Source: Natronorubrum texcoconense (GTDB lineage: Archaea; Halobacteriota; Halobacteria; Halobacteriales; Natrialbaceae). Taken from it: a DNA stretch of 64,000 nucleotides. The translations under genes and the position numbers were made by a program. Below are positions 34,864-44,307 of the stretch, piece by piece; the stretch's first letter is position 1; each line of letters starts with the position of its first letter. The stretch lies in assembly GCF_900100335.1 (NCBI RefSeq), contig NZ_FNFE01000005.1, forward strand, positions 248,001 to 312,000. Direction: 5' to 3'. Under the pieces are notes generated by a model. The model ran no database searches. It was not told the DNA's origin and worked only from the letters and a program-made list of their open reading frames with translations.

Positions 34864-36378
34864 TTACGAGAGCGCGCCGAACCCGTCCGGAGGCCGACGA
34901 TGCTTGGTCGCTTGCTCGTAGGCGTAGGCGAGTTCGAACAGCCGATCCTCGGCGAACTGTCGTCCCAGTAGCTCCATCCCCACGGGGAGCCCGTCATCGG
35001 TGAATCCGGCAGGGACGACGATCGAGGGAAGCCCCGTGTTGGCGGCCAGTTCGCAGGGCAGTTCCGCGAACGGCTGATGGTCGGGAATCTGCACGGGCGG
35101 GATCGTCGACGGCGGGTACAACAGCGCGTCGAGATCCTGAGCCGCCATTCGATCGAGCGTGTCGATCCTGAGCTCCCGTCGTCGCTCGAGTCGGGCGAGG
35201 TAGCCGCTGTGCTGATCCAGCGACTCGGGATCGAGATCTAACATGATGCCGTCCTCCAGCCGGGACTGGACCGGCGGGGCGATCACGTCGGCCTCGAGGA
35301 TCTCCGAAAAGCTGTCGTAGGGAGCATCGTCCCCCAGCGCCGACAGGTAGCGGTCGATGTCTCGTTCGAACTCGTAGCCGATGACGCGAGCCGACGCGAG
35401 GTGGTTCGTGTCGACGATTTCGACGGGATCGACGATCGTTGCCCCCGCCGACTCGAGGTCCTCGATCGCCGTCTCGAGCACGTCGGTTACCGCGTCCGCG
35501 GCGGCCTGCGGCGCGCTCGCTTCGTCCTGCAGTCCGAACAGCTCGCGAACGACCCCGATTCGGGCGTCCTCGAGCCCGCGCTCGTCCAGATGTGAGACGT
35601 ACCCCGCATCGGGGGTGTTGCCTACGCCCGCGGACGTGGTGGGGTCGTCCGGGTCGTAGCCGGCCATCGCGTCCAGCAGCCGCGCGGCGTCCGCGACGGT
35701 CCGGGTGATGGGACCGGCCGTGTCCTGCGTCGCGCTCAGAGGAACGATGCCCGCCGCGCTGACGAGCCCCTTGGTCGGCCGGACGCCCACGAGATTGTTG
35801 AACGCGGGCGGCGAGCGGACCGACGAACAGGTGTCGCTCCCCGTGCCGATCGCGCCCAGGTTTGCGGCGATCGCCGCCGCTGTGCCGCCGCTCGAGCCCG
35901 ACGGCCGTCGATCCAGCGCGTAGGCGTTTCGCGTCTCGCCGCCGAGCGAACTGATCGTGTCCACGCCGAAGGAGAACTCCTGCAAGTTCGCCTTCGCGAG
36001 AACGATGCCGCCCGCGTCCCGGAGTCGGTCGACGACGAACGCGTCCCGCGGCGGGACCGAGTCAGCGAGCGCTACCGATCCCGCCGTCGTCGGCATATCG
36101 TGCGTGTCGTGGTTGTCCTTCAGAACGATCGGGATCCCGTGGAGCGGGCCGACGAAGCCGTCGGATTCGAACTGCGAGTCGAGCCGTCTGGCCCGCTCTC
36201 CGGCGTTCGGGTTGACGGTCAGAATCGCGTTCAACTCGTCGTCGTAAGCTTCGATCCGCTCGAGATAACGTTCGACGAGCGACTCGGCGGTGAGCGATCC
36301 GCTATCGAACGCTGCGTGGAGCTCCTCGACGGTCGCTTCGACGACGTCGGTCGACCCGTCGGATGCTGTCGGAGACAT
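34864..36378 (-). CDS. amidase signature family protein
   Basis: 504 residues. Ser-cisSer-Lys amidase: the Lys lies in PIVLKDNHDT, the cis-Ser in RRPSGSSGGTAAAIAANLG, and the nucleophile in GTGSDTCSSVRSPPAFN, where most family members read GGS instead of CSS. The remainder (PTKGLVSAAGIVPLSATQDT) is standard. Substrates range from peptide C-terminal amides to aryl amides. In this region it could remove amide groups from amidated iso-Gln or amidated DAP, but that is speculation. No signal peptide. It faces the HTH-10 regulator gene divergently. Confidence 0.9.
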   Translation of the reverse strand: MSPTASDGSTDVVEATVEELHAAFDSGSLTAESLVERYLERIEAYDDELNAILTVNPNAGERARRLDSQFESDGFVGPLHGIPIVLKDNHDTHDMPTTAGSVALADSVPPRDAFVVDRLRDAGGIVLAKANLQEFSFGVDTISSLGGETRNAYALDRRPSGSSGGTAAAIAANLGAIGTGSDTCSSVRSPPAFNNLVGVRPTKGLVSAAGIVPLSATQDTAGPITRTVADAARLLDAMAGYDPDDPTTSAGVGNTPDAGYVSHLDERGLEDARIGVVRELFGLQDEASAPQAAADAVTDVLETAIEDLESAGATIVDPVEIVDTNHLASARVIGYEFERDIDRYLSALGDDAPYDSFSEILEADVIAPPVQSRLEDGIMLDLDPESLDQHSGYLARLERRRELRIDTLDRMAAQDLDALLYPPSTIPPVQIPDHQPFAELPCELAANTGLPSIVVPAGFTDDGLPVGMELLGRQFAEDRLFELAYAYEQATKHRRPPDGFGALS

Positions 36379-36601
36379 GTGCTGTGTGCCGATACCGACG
36401 CCATCACCTAATAGCTCGCCACAGATGGCAGCAGTCTAACCAGTGTTGAGATTCCGGATAGGAGATGCACGCTCTCGTGTGATTCCCCAAAGATTGCTAA
36501 CTTCGCAATATAGACTAGTAATTCAAGGACGTTTCAGCTACACAGACGTCCATAAATATTTATACGATGTATGCCAACAGAAGACATAGTTCGGTATCTC
36601 T

Positions 36602-37312
36602 ATGAAAAAACGGATCGATCTGACGCTGTGGCACGAAGCGTGCTGGATGCTGTCGGTCACTCGCGAGTATCCGTCGGCCACGCTCGTCATCACCGACATG
36701 TGTTCGGACGGCACCGATATTCTGGCGACGCTCGTCGTCACCGGTGAGGACGGACTCGACCTCGAGGCGGTCGCCGAAACGATCGCCGCGTATCCGGACG
36801 TTCGGGCGACGGATCTCCTCGAGGCTGGCGCCCGACACCGCCGCATTCACGCTCGGTTCGACGCGACGAGTTCGGTGTACGACACGATCGTTCGGTCGTC
36901 GCTGACCCCCATCGGCGAGATCCGGATCGCCGACGACACGGAACACTGGACGCTCCTCGCCGACGGCGAGGCGATCGGGTCCGCCATCGCCGACCTCGAG
37001 ACGGTTGCCGACGTCGACATCCGCCGCGTGGTCGACTACGAACCCGACGCGTCGACGAACTACACGCTGATCGACGAGATCAGGGACGAACTCTCCGGCC
37101 GACAGACGGAGTACCTCCTCTCGGCGCTCGAGGAGGGCTACTACGGCTGGCCGCGCGACGTCGCGGCGAAGGATCTCGCCGAGAAACACGACGTCTCCGG
37201 TCCGACGGCGCTCGAGCACCTTCGAAAGGGCGAAGCCGTGGTCCTCGAGCGCGTGCTCAACAGCGTCAAGGAACAGCAGCGATCCGATCCATCGTTCCGG
37301 AAGTCCGCCTGA
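36602..37312 (+). CDS. HTH-10 (bacterio-opsin activator-type) transcriptional regulator
   Basis: 236 residues. The N-terminal ~160 residues are a Bat-associated sensor-like domain (LWHEACWMLSV, ATDLLEAGARHRRIHARF). The C-terminal ~55 residues are the HTH-10 helix-turn-helix: LSGRQTEYLLSALEEGYYGW, then DLAEKHDVSGPTALEHLRKGE. ATTTATACG about 45 bases upstream looks like its TATA box. It lies between the two halves of the peptide-catabolism region and divergent from the amidase, making it the best candidate for a local regulator. Confidence 0.88.
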   Translation: MKKRIDLTLWHEACWMLSVTREYPSATLVITDMCSDGTDILATLVVTGEDGLDLEAVAETIAAYPDVRATDLLEAGARHRRIHARFDATSSVYDTIVRSSLTPIGEIRIADDTEHWTLLADGEAIGSAIADLETVADVDIRRVVDYEPDASTNYTLIDEIRDELSGRQTEYLLSALEEGYYGWPRDVAAKDLAEKHDVSGPTALEHLRKGEAVVLERVLNSVKEQQRSDPSFRKSA

Positions 37313-37414
37313 GGCCGTCAGCCGGCCTCCCGACCGAGCGGCGCTCGGCGTTCGACGCCGCTCGTCGGTCTTTCTCCGAAAATAGCGTCCGGTCGACTCG
37401 AGTGGCGCTACCGC

Positions 37415-38188
37415 TTAACTGCGCCGGCGAAGCGCCAGCACGGCGCTCGCGAGCAGGGCGACGAGCGCGATACCGACGCCGAAGCCGGGCATTCCTTCGT
37501 CGTCCGCGTCGTCGGCGCTGTCGGCCATACCGTCTGCGTCATCGGTACCGCTCTCGGCGTCGTCGGCATCATCGTCGTCCGCACCGTTCTCGGCATCGTC
37601 GGCATCATCGTCGTCCGCACCGTTCTCGGCATCGTCGGCATCATCGTCGTCCGCACCGCTCTCATCGGCACCGTCGGCATCATCGTCGTCAGTTTCGCCG
37701 TCGTCCGCGCCGTTCTCGTCGGCATCGGTGTCGTCGTCACCGGCGTCGTCGCCGTTGGCGTTCTCGTCGGCGACGTCGCCGACGGTGAGCGCGCCGTTCG
37801 CCTGCGCGTTCTCCGCGCTCACGGACCACTCGTACTCGCCGTCGGTGAGGGCGAACGATTCGACGACGAACGTGGCGCCCCCTTCGCCGTCGGTGTTTGC
37901 GGTGACCTCTTCGATGACCTCGTCCGCGCCGATCTCGAAGACGACGTCGGTCGCGGCCGCCTCGCCGTCGGGGGTGGTCACGGTGACGTGGAACTCGGCC
38001 GACTCGTCGCTGCCGATCGCTTCGGGTCCGTCGACCGTCACCTCGAAGTCGTCGGCCGACTCGTCGGTGGTCGCGGCGACGGGCGCCGCACCCGCGGCGA
38101 CTGCCGACAGCGCGACGATCGATACGATCAGCAGGGTCGTCAATCGGGTTGTGCGGCTTCTTTCGCGTCGTTGGTTTCCGGTTGTCAT
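37415..38188 (-). CDS. secreted PGF-CTERM surface protein with acidic repeats
   Basis: 257 residues: N-terminal signal segment (TTLLIVSIVALSAVAAGAAP), then an Ig-like domain of about 100 residues (FEVTVDGPEAIGSDESAEF...), then a very acidic linker with three copies of GADDDDADDAEN or close variants. The C-terminal PGF-CTERM tripartite tail follows: GMPGFG, a hydrophobic helix and RRRS. PGF-CTERM proteins are processed by archaeosortase A and lipid-anchored to the cell surface. The linker probably spans the S-layer. Its function is unknown and it is separate from the dacB gene that follows. Confidence 0.88.
   Translation of the reverse strand: MTTGNQRRERSRTTRLTTLLIVSIVALSAVAAGAAPVAATTDESADDFEVTVDGPEAIGSDESAEFHVTVTTPDGEAAATDVVFEIGADEVIEEVTANTDGEGGATFVVESFALTDGEYEWSVSAENAQANGALTVGDVADENANGDDAGDDDTDADENGADDGETDDDDADGADESGADDDDADDAENGADDDDADDAENGADDDDADDAESGTDDADGMADSADDADDEGMPGFGVGIALVALLASAVLALRRRS
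37561..37668. repeat. three 36-bp tandem repeats inside the PGF-CTERM gene
   Basis: Units at 37561-37596, 37597-37632 and 37633-37668; the first two are virtually identical and the third diverges at its end. They encode the acidic linker repeat of 12 residues and are expected to vary in copy number between strains. Confidence 0.8.
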
Positions 38189-38457
38189 TTTGGTAGAGAT
38201 CGTGTTCGTGCGTGTGCCTCGAACGCCGAGCGTACGGCGTCGAACCTGTGCCGGTCGGTGGTAGATCTGCCTAGGCTCCGTGTTTCGTGACTATGATCTC
38301 GATTGACCGACCGCGGTCATATTTATTACAGCGCTATCGACGGTTGCGCGGTCGTTGCGAACAGCTCATGCGTGTCTGACGGCGATGGAACGGTTGGCAT
38401 CAGCAAAACAGGGCCCCGAAACGGTTGTTCGTGGTGGGATCCTCGCGCACGAGCGCC

Positions 38458-39804
38458 TCACTCGAGGTCCGTCGCCGCGACGATCTCGCCGACCAGTTCG
38501 TCGATCCGGTCCGTCGCCGTCGCCTCGAGGTCGCCGGTGAGATTCGAGAGGAGACAGGAGAAGACGATCGCGGGCTCGCCCTCGCGGTCCTCGACGTAGC
38601 CCGAGAGCGTCCGAACGCCGGTGAGCGTCCCCGTCTTCGCTCTGACCGGGGCCGAGACGTCCGCGAGTCGATTCTCGACAGTGCCCTCGGCGCCGGCGAG
38701 GGGCAGCGACTGGCGGTACTGCTCGCCCCAGGGCTGTTCGAGGGCCCACTCGAGGACGGCGCTCACGCTCGCGGCCGACAGGAGATTGTATCGCGAGAGT
38801 CCCGACCCATCGCGGAGCCGAACGGCGTCGGCGCCGCGCTCGGAGAGGAACGCGTCAGCGTGTTCCTCCCAGGTCCCCCACGATCCCTGCCCCTCGAGTT
38901 CGAGCGCGACCGCCCTGGCGAGCTGTTCGGCGACGAAGTTGTCCGAGTTGACGAGCATCTCCCGCACCAGCGTCGACAGCGGCGCCGACTCGACGGCCGC
39001 ACACGGAAGTCCGTCCGTTTCCACGGGGTCGTGTTCGATTCGCGTCCAGCCGTCGATATCGATCGCGTTCGCCTCGAGTGCATCGCACAGAAGCGAACTC
39101 GCGTGCATCACGGGGTCGTCGACGGGACTGGCTTCGACCGCCGTCTCGCCCGGCGGAATCTCGCCCTCGACGCGGATGATCTCGGAAGCGCGTTTCTTGT
39201 ACACCTCGAGTCGTTCGCTCGGGCCCGTCTCGACGTCGGACTCGATCCGGACGATTTCCGAGGTCGGCGACGCGTCGACCGTCACCGAGTCGGTACGGTG
39301 GCTGACGGTGATATCGACGGTGTTTCGCTCGACCGCCAGCGGCGTGCTCTTGGCGCCGTAGGCGAACTGGCCGTCGTCCCACGTCCAGCCCGGACCGAGC
39401 GACTCGCGGTCGAACGCGGAGGCGTCGACGACGAGTTCGCCGGCGACGGTGTCGATCCCCGAGGCGGCGACGCCGTCGGCGAGCGTCATCAGATCCGCCT
39501 GCGAGAGATCCGGTGCGCCACGGCCGGTCAACACGAGATCCCCGAGGAGGTGGCCGTCTCTGATCTCGCCGACCGCGTGAAGCGTCGTCTCGAACCGGTA
39601 GGCGGGTCCGAGTTCGGCGAACGCTCTCGCCGCCGTGACGAGCTTTGCGTTCGAGGCCGGCAGCAGCGGCACCGCCGGATCGATCGCGACGATCGGCTCG
39701 CCCGTCCGCAGATCGACGGCGTAGACGCTCGCACTGATTCTGTCCAACGCCGGCAGTGCCGATTCGACGCGTGTCCGCACGTCAGTCCGTTCCTCAAGGC
39801 TCAC
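38458..39804 (-). CDS. dacB: PBP4-type D-alanyl-D-alanine carboxypeptidase/endopeptidase (peptidase S13)
   Basis: 448 residues from a GTG at 39804, set by a perfect GGAGGTGA five bases upstream. All three penicillin-binding motifs are present: SNAK (Ser51, Lys54), SDN (287-289) and KTG (390-392). The long insertion between motifs 1 and 2 is typical of PBP4/S13. Bacterial DacB is periplasmic; this protein has no signal peptide. It overlaps the end of the dppF gene, so it is translated with the peptide importer. Trimming D-Ala from imported pentapeptides inside the cell is the natural reading. Confidence 0.92.
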   Translation of the reverse strand: MSLEERTDVRTRVESALPALDRISASVYAVDLRTGEPIVAIDPAVPLLPASNAKLVTAARAFAELGPAYRFETTLHAVGEIRDGHLLGDLVLTGRGAPDLSQADLMTLADGVAASGIDTVAGELVVDASAFDRESLGPGWTWDDGQFAYGAKSTPLAVERNTVDITVSHRTDSVTVDASPTSEIVRIESDVETGPSERLEVYKKRASEIIRVEGEIPPGETAVEASPVDDPVMHASSLLCDALEANAIDIDGWTRIEHDPVETDGLPCAAVESAPLSTLVREMLVNSDNFVAEQLARAVALELEGQGSWGTWEEHADAFLSERGADAVRLRDGSGLSRYNLLSAASVSAVLEWALEQPWGEQYRQSLPLAGAEGTVENRLADVSAPVRAKTGTLTGVRTLSGYVEDREGEPAIVFSCLLSNLTGDLEATATDRIDELVGEIVAATDLE

Positions 39805-41101
39805 GGCTGTCACCTCCTTCGTCGACCTCGAGATGGCAGGCGGCGACGCGACCAGCAGCCGTCGACTCGAGTGCCGGCGCGGTCGACTGGCAGACCGACT
39901 CGTGGGCTTCGAGGGTCTCTCGAGCGGTCGCCCACTCGCCCTCGAGTGCGCGTTCGACCGCGCGTTCGGCGTCCCCACGTGCTGCGGTTGGGATACCGTC
40001 GGAATCGCCGAGATACGCGTCGACGACGGCGCTCGGCTCGTTCGCGTCGGCGTCGATCGTTCGGTCCCGGACGTCGTCGAGCAGCCGTTCGTACGCCTCG
40101 TAGCCATCGCTGCTGAAGCCGTCCGGGAGGATGAAGTCGGGACAGCGGGTGTGGAAACGACAGCCTCGCGGCGGGTTCGAGGCGCTCGGGACGGTGCCGC
40201 CGAGCACCGACTGGACGCCCGGCTGATCCGGATCCGGGTTCGGGACGGATCGCAACAGCGACCTGGTGTAGGGGTGGTGCTGGTCGGTGAACAGCTCCTC
40301 CGTCGGCGACAGTTCGACGAACTCGCCGAGGTACATCACGGCGACCCGGTCGGCGATGTACCTGACGACGCTCAGGTCGTGCGAGATGAGGAGGTACGTC
40401 AGGCCGTACTCCTCCTGCAGGTCGTCCATCAGGTTGAGAATCTGGGCCTGCACGCTGACGTCGAGCCCGCTGACCGGCTCGTCGGCGATGACGAGGTCGG
40501 GGTTGATCGACAGCGACCGGGCGAGGTTGATCCGCTGGCGCTGGCCGCCCGAGAACTCGTGTGGATACCGGTTGTAGTACTCCCGCTTGAGACCCACCTG
40601 CTCGAGCAACTCGAGCGAGCGCTCCTGTCGCCGCGATTTCTCCCAGCCGGCCCCCTCGAGCGGATCTTCGATGATGTGGCCGATCTTCCGGCGGCCGTTC
40701 AGACTGGATTGGGGGTCCTGAAACACCATTTGCGTTCGCTTTCGGAACTCCGACTCCTCGATCTCGTCCGTTCGTTCGCCGTCGAAACGAACCTCGCCGG
40801 CAGTTGGCTCCTCGAGGCCGACGATCGTCCGCGCGAGCGTGGATTTGCCGCAGCCGGACTCGCCGACGACCCCGAGGGTCTCCCCGGGTTCGACCGAGAA
40901 GCTGACGCCGTCAACGGCTTTCACGCTCGACTCGTCGAAGCGGACGGGGAGACCGCCCGAGTCGCGGTCGAATCGTACCGAGGCGAAGAGCCCGGAGTGG
41001 ACGGGGAAGTGTTTCTGCAGGTCGGTGACCTCGAGCAGGGGCTCTCGGCCGTCGACGCGGTCGGTTCGGTCGTCAGTGTCGCGCTGGTCGATCGTGCTCA
41101 T
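39794..41101 (-). CDS. dppF: oligopeptide/dipeptide ABC transporter ATP-binding protein (DppF/OppF)
   Basis: 435 residues. Walker A is GESGCGKST, the signature is FSGGQRQR and Walker B is LVIADEPVSGLD. The C-terminal oligo_HPY region includes HPYTRSLL and the CRFHTRCP cysteine cluster, normal for peptide transporters. A ~100-residue extension follows, with further Cys (HESVCQ, AACHLEV) as in haloarchaeal OppF. It is the fifth gene of the dppABCDF-dacB operon and pairs with DppD to drive peptide uptake. Confidence 0.92.
   Translation of the reverse strand: MSTIDQRDTDDRTDRVDGREPLLEVTDLQKHFPVHSGLFASVRFDRDSGGLPVRFDESSVKAVDGVSFSVEPGETLGVVGESGCGKSTLARTIVGLEEPTAGEVRFDGERTDEIEESEFRKRTQMVFQDPQSSLNGRRKIGHIIEDPLEGAGWEKSRRQERSLELLEQVGLKREYYNRYPHEFSGGQRQRINLARSLSINPDLVIADEPVSGLDVSVQAQILNLMDDLQEEYGLTYLLISHDLSVVRYIADRVAVMYLGEFVELSPTEELFTDQHHPYTRSLLRSVPNPDPDQPGVQSVLGGTVPSASNPPRGCRFHTRCPDFILPDGFSSDGYEAYERLLDDVRDRTIDADANEPSAVVDAYLGDSDGIPTAARGDAERAVERALEGEWATARETLEAHESVCQSTAPALESTAAGRVAACHLEVDEGGDSREP
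39810..39817 (-). promoter_or_regulatory. strong ribosome binding site for the GTG-started dacB gene
   Basis: GGAGGTGA on the minus strand, five bases before GTG 39804 and inside the dppF coding sequence. It settles the start and shows coupled translation with the transporter. The dppD gene (GTG at 42196) has the same GGAGGTGA at 42203-42210. Confidence 0.75.
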
Positions 41102-41143
41102 GCGTGGCTCCGTGCTGGCTCAGTTAGTCGTGGGCGTCCCATC

Positions 41144-42196
41144 TCAATCATCCGCAGTCCCTCCTGACTCCGCGGGGTCGGTATCCGTATTCGACTCGTG
41201 TAACGCCGGCTCCGCTCGCGAGACGGTCTCGTCGTAGAGGAGGCAGGCGACCTCGTGCGGGTCGTCCTCGCCGACGTCGTACGACGGCGGCGTCGCCTTC
41301 GAGCAGTCGTCGAAGGCGGCCGGACACCGCGTGCGGAATCGACAGCCCGAGGGCGGCGATACCGCGCTCGGCATCGTTCCGCCGATCGGATCGATCTCGT
41401 CTAACGTCTCGTCGGGCGTCACCACCGAGTTGAGCAGCGACTGCGTGTAGGGGTGTTTCGGGTTTCGGTACAGTTCGTCGTACGGCGCACACTCGACCAT
41501 GTTGCCGAGGTACATCACGCCGACGCGGTCACACACCTCTCGGACGACGCCGAGGTCGTGCGTGACGTACACCATGCTCGTCTCGTACTTCTCCTGGATG
41601 TCGTCGAACAGGTCGAGGATGCCGGCCTGAATCGTGACGTCGAGCGCCGTCGTCGGCTCGTCGGCGATGATGAGCCGCGGGTCGCAGGCCAGCGCCATCG
41701 CGATCATCGCTCGCTGTTGCATCCCGCCGGAGTACTGGTGTGGGTACTCGTCGATTCGCTGTTCGGGGTCCGGGATGCCGACGTCGTCGAGCAGTTCGAC
41801 CGCCCGCGAGCGGGCCTCTTTCGGCGATCGGTCCGTGTTCTCGACGATGACTTCCTCGATCTGGCTTCCGACGGTGAAGACGGGGTTGAGCGCCGACATG
41901 GCGTCCTGGAAGATAATCGCGATCTCGTTGCCGCGAATCTCCTGTCTGAGTTCGCGTTCGGAGAGGTCAGTCAGTTCGCGGCCGTCGAAACGGATACTTC
42001 CGTCAACGACCCGTCCGGGGTCCCGGATCAGGCCCATGATACTCTTGACCGCGACGCTCTTTCCGGCACCCGATTCGCCGACGATTCCCAGTGATTCGCC
42101 GGTGTCGACCTCGAAACTGACGCCGTCGACGGCCTGGACGATCCCGTCGGCCGTAAAGAAGTACGTCCGGAGGTCTTCGACCTCGAGGAGGCTCAC
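41144..42196 (-). CDS. dppD: oligopeptide/dipeptide ABC transporter ATP-binding protein (DppD/OppD)
   Basis: 350 residues beginning at a GTG (42196) six bases after GGAGGTGA. Walker A is GESGAGKSV, the signature is YSGGMQQRA and Walker B is LIIADEPTTALD. The oligo_HPY C-terminus contains HPYTQSLL and CRFRTRCP, the 4Fe-4S-like cysteine segment known in OppD/DppD. It overlaps the DppC stop by four bases (GTGA). It forms a heterodimer with DppF. Confidence 0.92.
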   Translation of the reverse strand: MSLLEVEDLRTYFFTADGIVQAVDGVSFEVDTGESLGIVGESGAGKSVAVKSIMGLIRDPGRVVDGSIRFDGRELTDLSERELRQEIRGNEIAIIFQDAMSALNPVFTVGSQIEEVIVENTDRSPKEARSRAVELLDDVGIPDPEQRIDEYPHQYSGGMQQRAMIAMALACDPRLIIADEPTTALDVTIQAGILDLFDDIQEKYETSMVYVTHDLGVVREVCDRVGVMYLGNMVECAPYDELYRNPKHPYTQSLLNSVVTPDETLDEIDPIGGTMPSAVSPPSGCRFRTRCPAAFDDCSKATPPSYDVGEDDPHEVACLLYDETVSRAEPALHESNTDTDPAESGGTADD

Positions 42197-43257
42197 GGGC
42201 GATCACCTCCCTCGGGCGCGCTCGAGCCGCCGTCCGTGCTGGCCGGCTGTCGGCCGCCGTCCTCGAGGTCGCCGAACCCGTACCCGTGGTCGGGTTCCGT
42301 CGGGAGGTCGTCGAGATCGAAGTCGTCGATTCCGACGTCTTCGACGGTCATCTTCGGGTCCATTACGTCTCGTAGTCCGTCGCCGAGCATGTTGAATCCC
42401 ATGACTGTGAGGAAGATCATTATTCCGGGGAACAGCGCGACCCACCAGGCGACGAGCAACGCCGTTCGGCCGTCCGCGAGCATCCGGCCCCAGTCGGCCG
42501 TCGGCGGCTGGACGCCGAAGCCGAGGAACGACAGCGCGGCCGCGCCGATGATCACGGTCCCCATCGAGAGGGTTCCCTGAACCACCACCGGGGCGAGCCC
42601 GTTCGGAACGATCTCGCGAAAGAGGATCGTCCGTCGCGGGAGCCCGGCGAGTTTTGCCGCCTCGACGTACTGTCGATCGCGCAGGGAGAGCACTTCGGAG
42701 CGCATCACCCGCGCGTACGCCGGGATACCGACGATACCGTAGGCGATGAAGAGGTTGTAGATGCTCGGGCCGAAGATCGCCATGAAGATCATCGCGAGGA
42801 CGAGGCCGGGGATCGCGTACAGAACCTCGACCGTTCGCATCAGGCCGTCGTCGACGTAGCCGCCGAAGTAGGCGGAGACGGCGCCGATGATGATCCCGCC
42901 GATAAAGCTGATTCCGACCGCGAGAATGCCGATCGCGAGCGCCGTTCGACTCCCGTAAATTAGCCGAGAGAGGATGTCACGGCCGTAGCGGTCGGTCCCG
43001 AACGGGTGCTCCCTCGAGGGACCCTCGTACCGCATCGTCTGGTCCATCGCGTACGGGTCCGCGTGGAGCCACGTGATCATCGCCCGGTCGAAGACGAAGC
43101 TATCGATCGTCGTGAACAGCGCCATCAGTACGAGCACGGCGATGATACCGAGACCGGCGAGCGAGGTCGGACTGTGTTTGAGTTTCAGGAGCGTCGTGAC
43201 GAACCCGCTTCTGGCGTCGAACTCCGCCTCTTTCACGCGGCTGCCGTCCTGGCTCAT
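42193..43257 (-). CDS. dppC: oligopeptide/dipeptide ABC transporter permease (DppC/OppC)
   Basis: 354 residues, six membrane helices with the OppC N-terminal segment. HPFGTDRYGRDILSRLIYGSR is split by helix 2, and the EAA loop reads EAAKLAGLPRRTILFREIVPN. A ~65-residue acidic cytoplasmic tail (DDFDLDDLPTEPDHG) follows, longer than in bacteria but common in haloarchaea. It lies between dppB and dppD in one leftward operon. Confidence 0.92.
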   Translation of the reverse strand: MSQDGSRVKEAEFDARSGFVTTLLKLKHSPTSLAGLGIIAVLVLMALFTTIDSFVFDRAMITWLHADPYAMDQTMRYEGPSREHPFGTDRYGRDILSRLIYGSRTALAIGILAVGISFIGGIIIGAVSAYFGGYVDDGLMRTVEVLYAIPGLVLAMIFMAIFGPSIYNLFIAYGIVGIPAYARVMRSEVLSLRDRQYVEAAKLAGLPRRTILFREIVPNGLAPVVVQGTLSMGTVIIGAAALSFLGFGVQPPTADWGRMLADGRTALLVAWWVALFPGIMIFLTVMGFNMLGDGLRDVMDPKMTVEDVGIDDFDLDDLPTEPDHGYGFGDLEDGGRQPASTDGGSSAPEGGDRP

Positions 43258-43314
43258 CTCGCCTCACCTCGAGCGGGCGTCGGGTGGCGAACGGTCGAAC
43301 TCGTGGTGGGTGTG

Positions 43315-44265
43315 TCAGTCATATTTGATCCGTGGATCGATGTAGGCGTAGGCGATGTCGGTGAGCACGACGCCGATCAGGAACAGCGTCGAGAAGAACA
43401 GCGTGACGCCGACGGCGACGGAGTAGTCCTGGTCGATGATCGAGTCGAAGAACAGCCGTCCCAGACCGGGGATGGCGAAGATCTCTTCGACGATGACGCT
43501 GCCGCCGAGCAGCGTCGACAGCTGAAGCCCGACGATCGTAATCAGCGGTAGGAGGGCGTTTCGGAACGAGTGACGGACCATGATCTTGCGCTCCGGAATG
43601 CCGTAGGCGCGTGCGGTCTCGACGTGTTCCGAGCGGAGCTCTTCGATCATGCTCGAGCGCGTCATCCGCATGAGCAGCGCCGTCTGTGCCGTCGCGAGCG
43701 TCAACACGGGCATGACGAGCAACATTGCGGACTCGACCGGATTGACAAAGGGCGACGTGTAGCCCGACGCGGGGAGGAGTCCGAGGTGGTAGGTCATGAC
43801 GTAGATCAGCATCAGCGCCAGCCAGAAGTTCGGCGTCGAAATGCCGGCCAGACCGGCGAATCTCGAGACGTGGTCGCCGGCTTCGTTGTGTCGGGCGGCG
43901 CCGTAGATGCCGAGCCCGATGGCGACCGGCAGCGCCACGACGTAGGACAGCCCCATCACGACGAGCGTCGGCTCCATGCGCTCCCAGATGAGGTCGGTCA
44001 CCGGTCGGTTGTAGACGAACGACTGACCGAGGTCGCCCTGTACGAGCCGCCAGAGGTGTTCGAAGTACTGTTCGTAAAGCGGCCGATCGAAGCCGTGGCT
44101 CTCGATCAGGTCGTCCGCCAGCTCCTGTCCGGGCTCCGTCCCGAGGTAGAGACGGACGGGGTCCCCCGGCAGTGCGTGCATCATGATGAACGTCAGCGTC
44201 ACGATGCCGAACAGGACCGGAACGAGCTGGGCGAACCGTCGGAGTGTGTATCTAAACAATCCCAT
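43315..44265 (-). CDS. dppB: oligopeptide/dipeptide ABC transporter permease (DppB/OppB)
   Basis: 316 residues, the typical DppB length. It starts FRYTLRRFAQLVPVLFGIVT, with HALPGDPVRLYLG in the first external loop and the EAA motif ETARAYGIPERKIMVRHSFRN. Six membrane helices are apparent. It is 42 bases after the binding-protein gene and forms the pore with DppC. Confidence 0.92.
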   Translation of the reverse strand: MGLFRYTLRRFAQLVPVLFGIVTLTFIMMHALPGDPVRLYLGTEPGQELADDLIESHGFDRPLYEQYFEHLWRLVQGDLGQSFVYNRPVTDLIWERMEPTLVVMGLSYVVALPVAIGLGIYGAARHNEAGDHVSRFAGLAGISTPNFWLALMLIYVMTYHLGLLPASGYTSPFVNPVESAMLLVMPVLTLATAQTALLMRMTRSSMIEELRSEHVETARAYGIPERKIMVRHSFRNALLPLITIVGLQLSTLLGGSVIVEEIFAIPGLGRLFFDSIIDQDYSVAVGVTLFFSTLFLIGVVLTDIAYAYIDPRIKYD

Positions 44266-44307
44266 CTATGGTCGAAATAGTCGTATAGTGCGTGTCTCCG
44301 TCCGCCG

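Noticed and set aside
37561-37668. Possible CRISPR-like 36-base repeats
   Set aside because: The units are directly tandem without spacers and are in frame inside a PGF-CTERM protein gene as an acidic linker.
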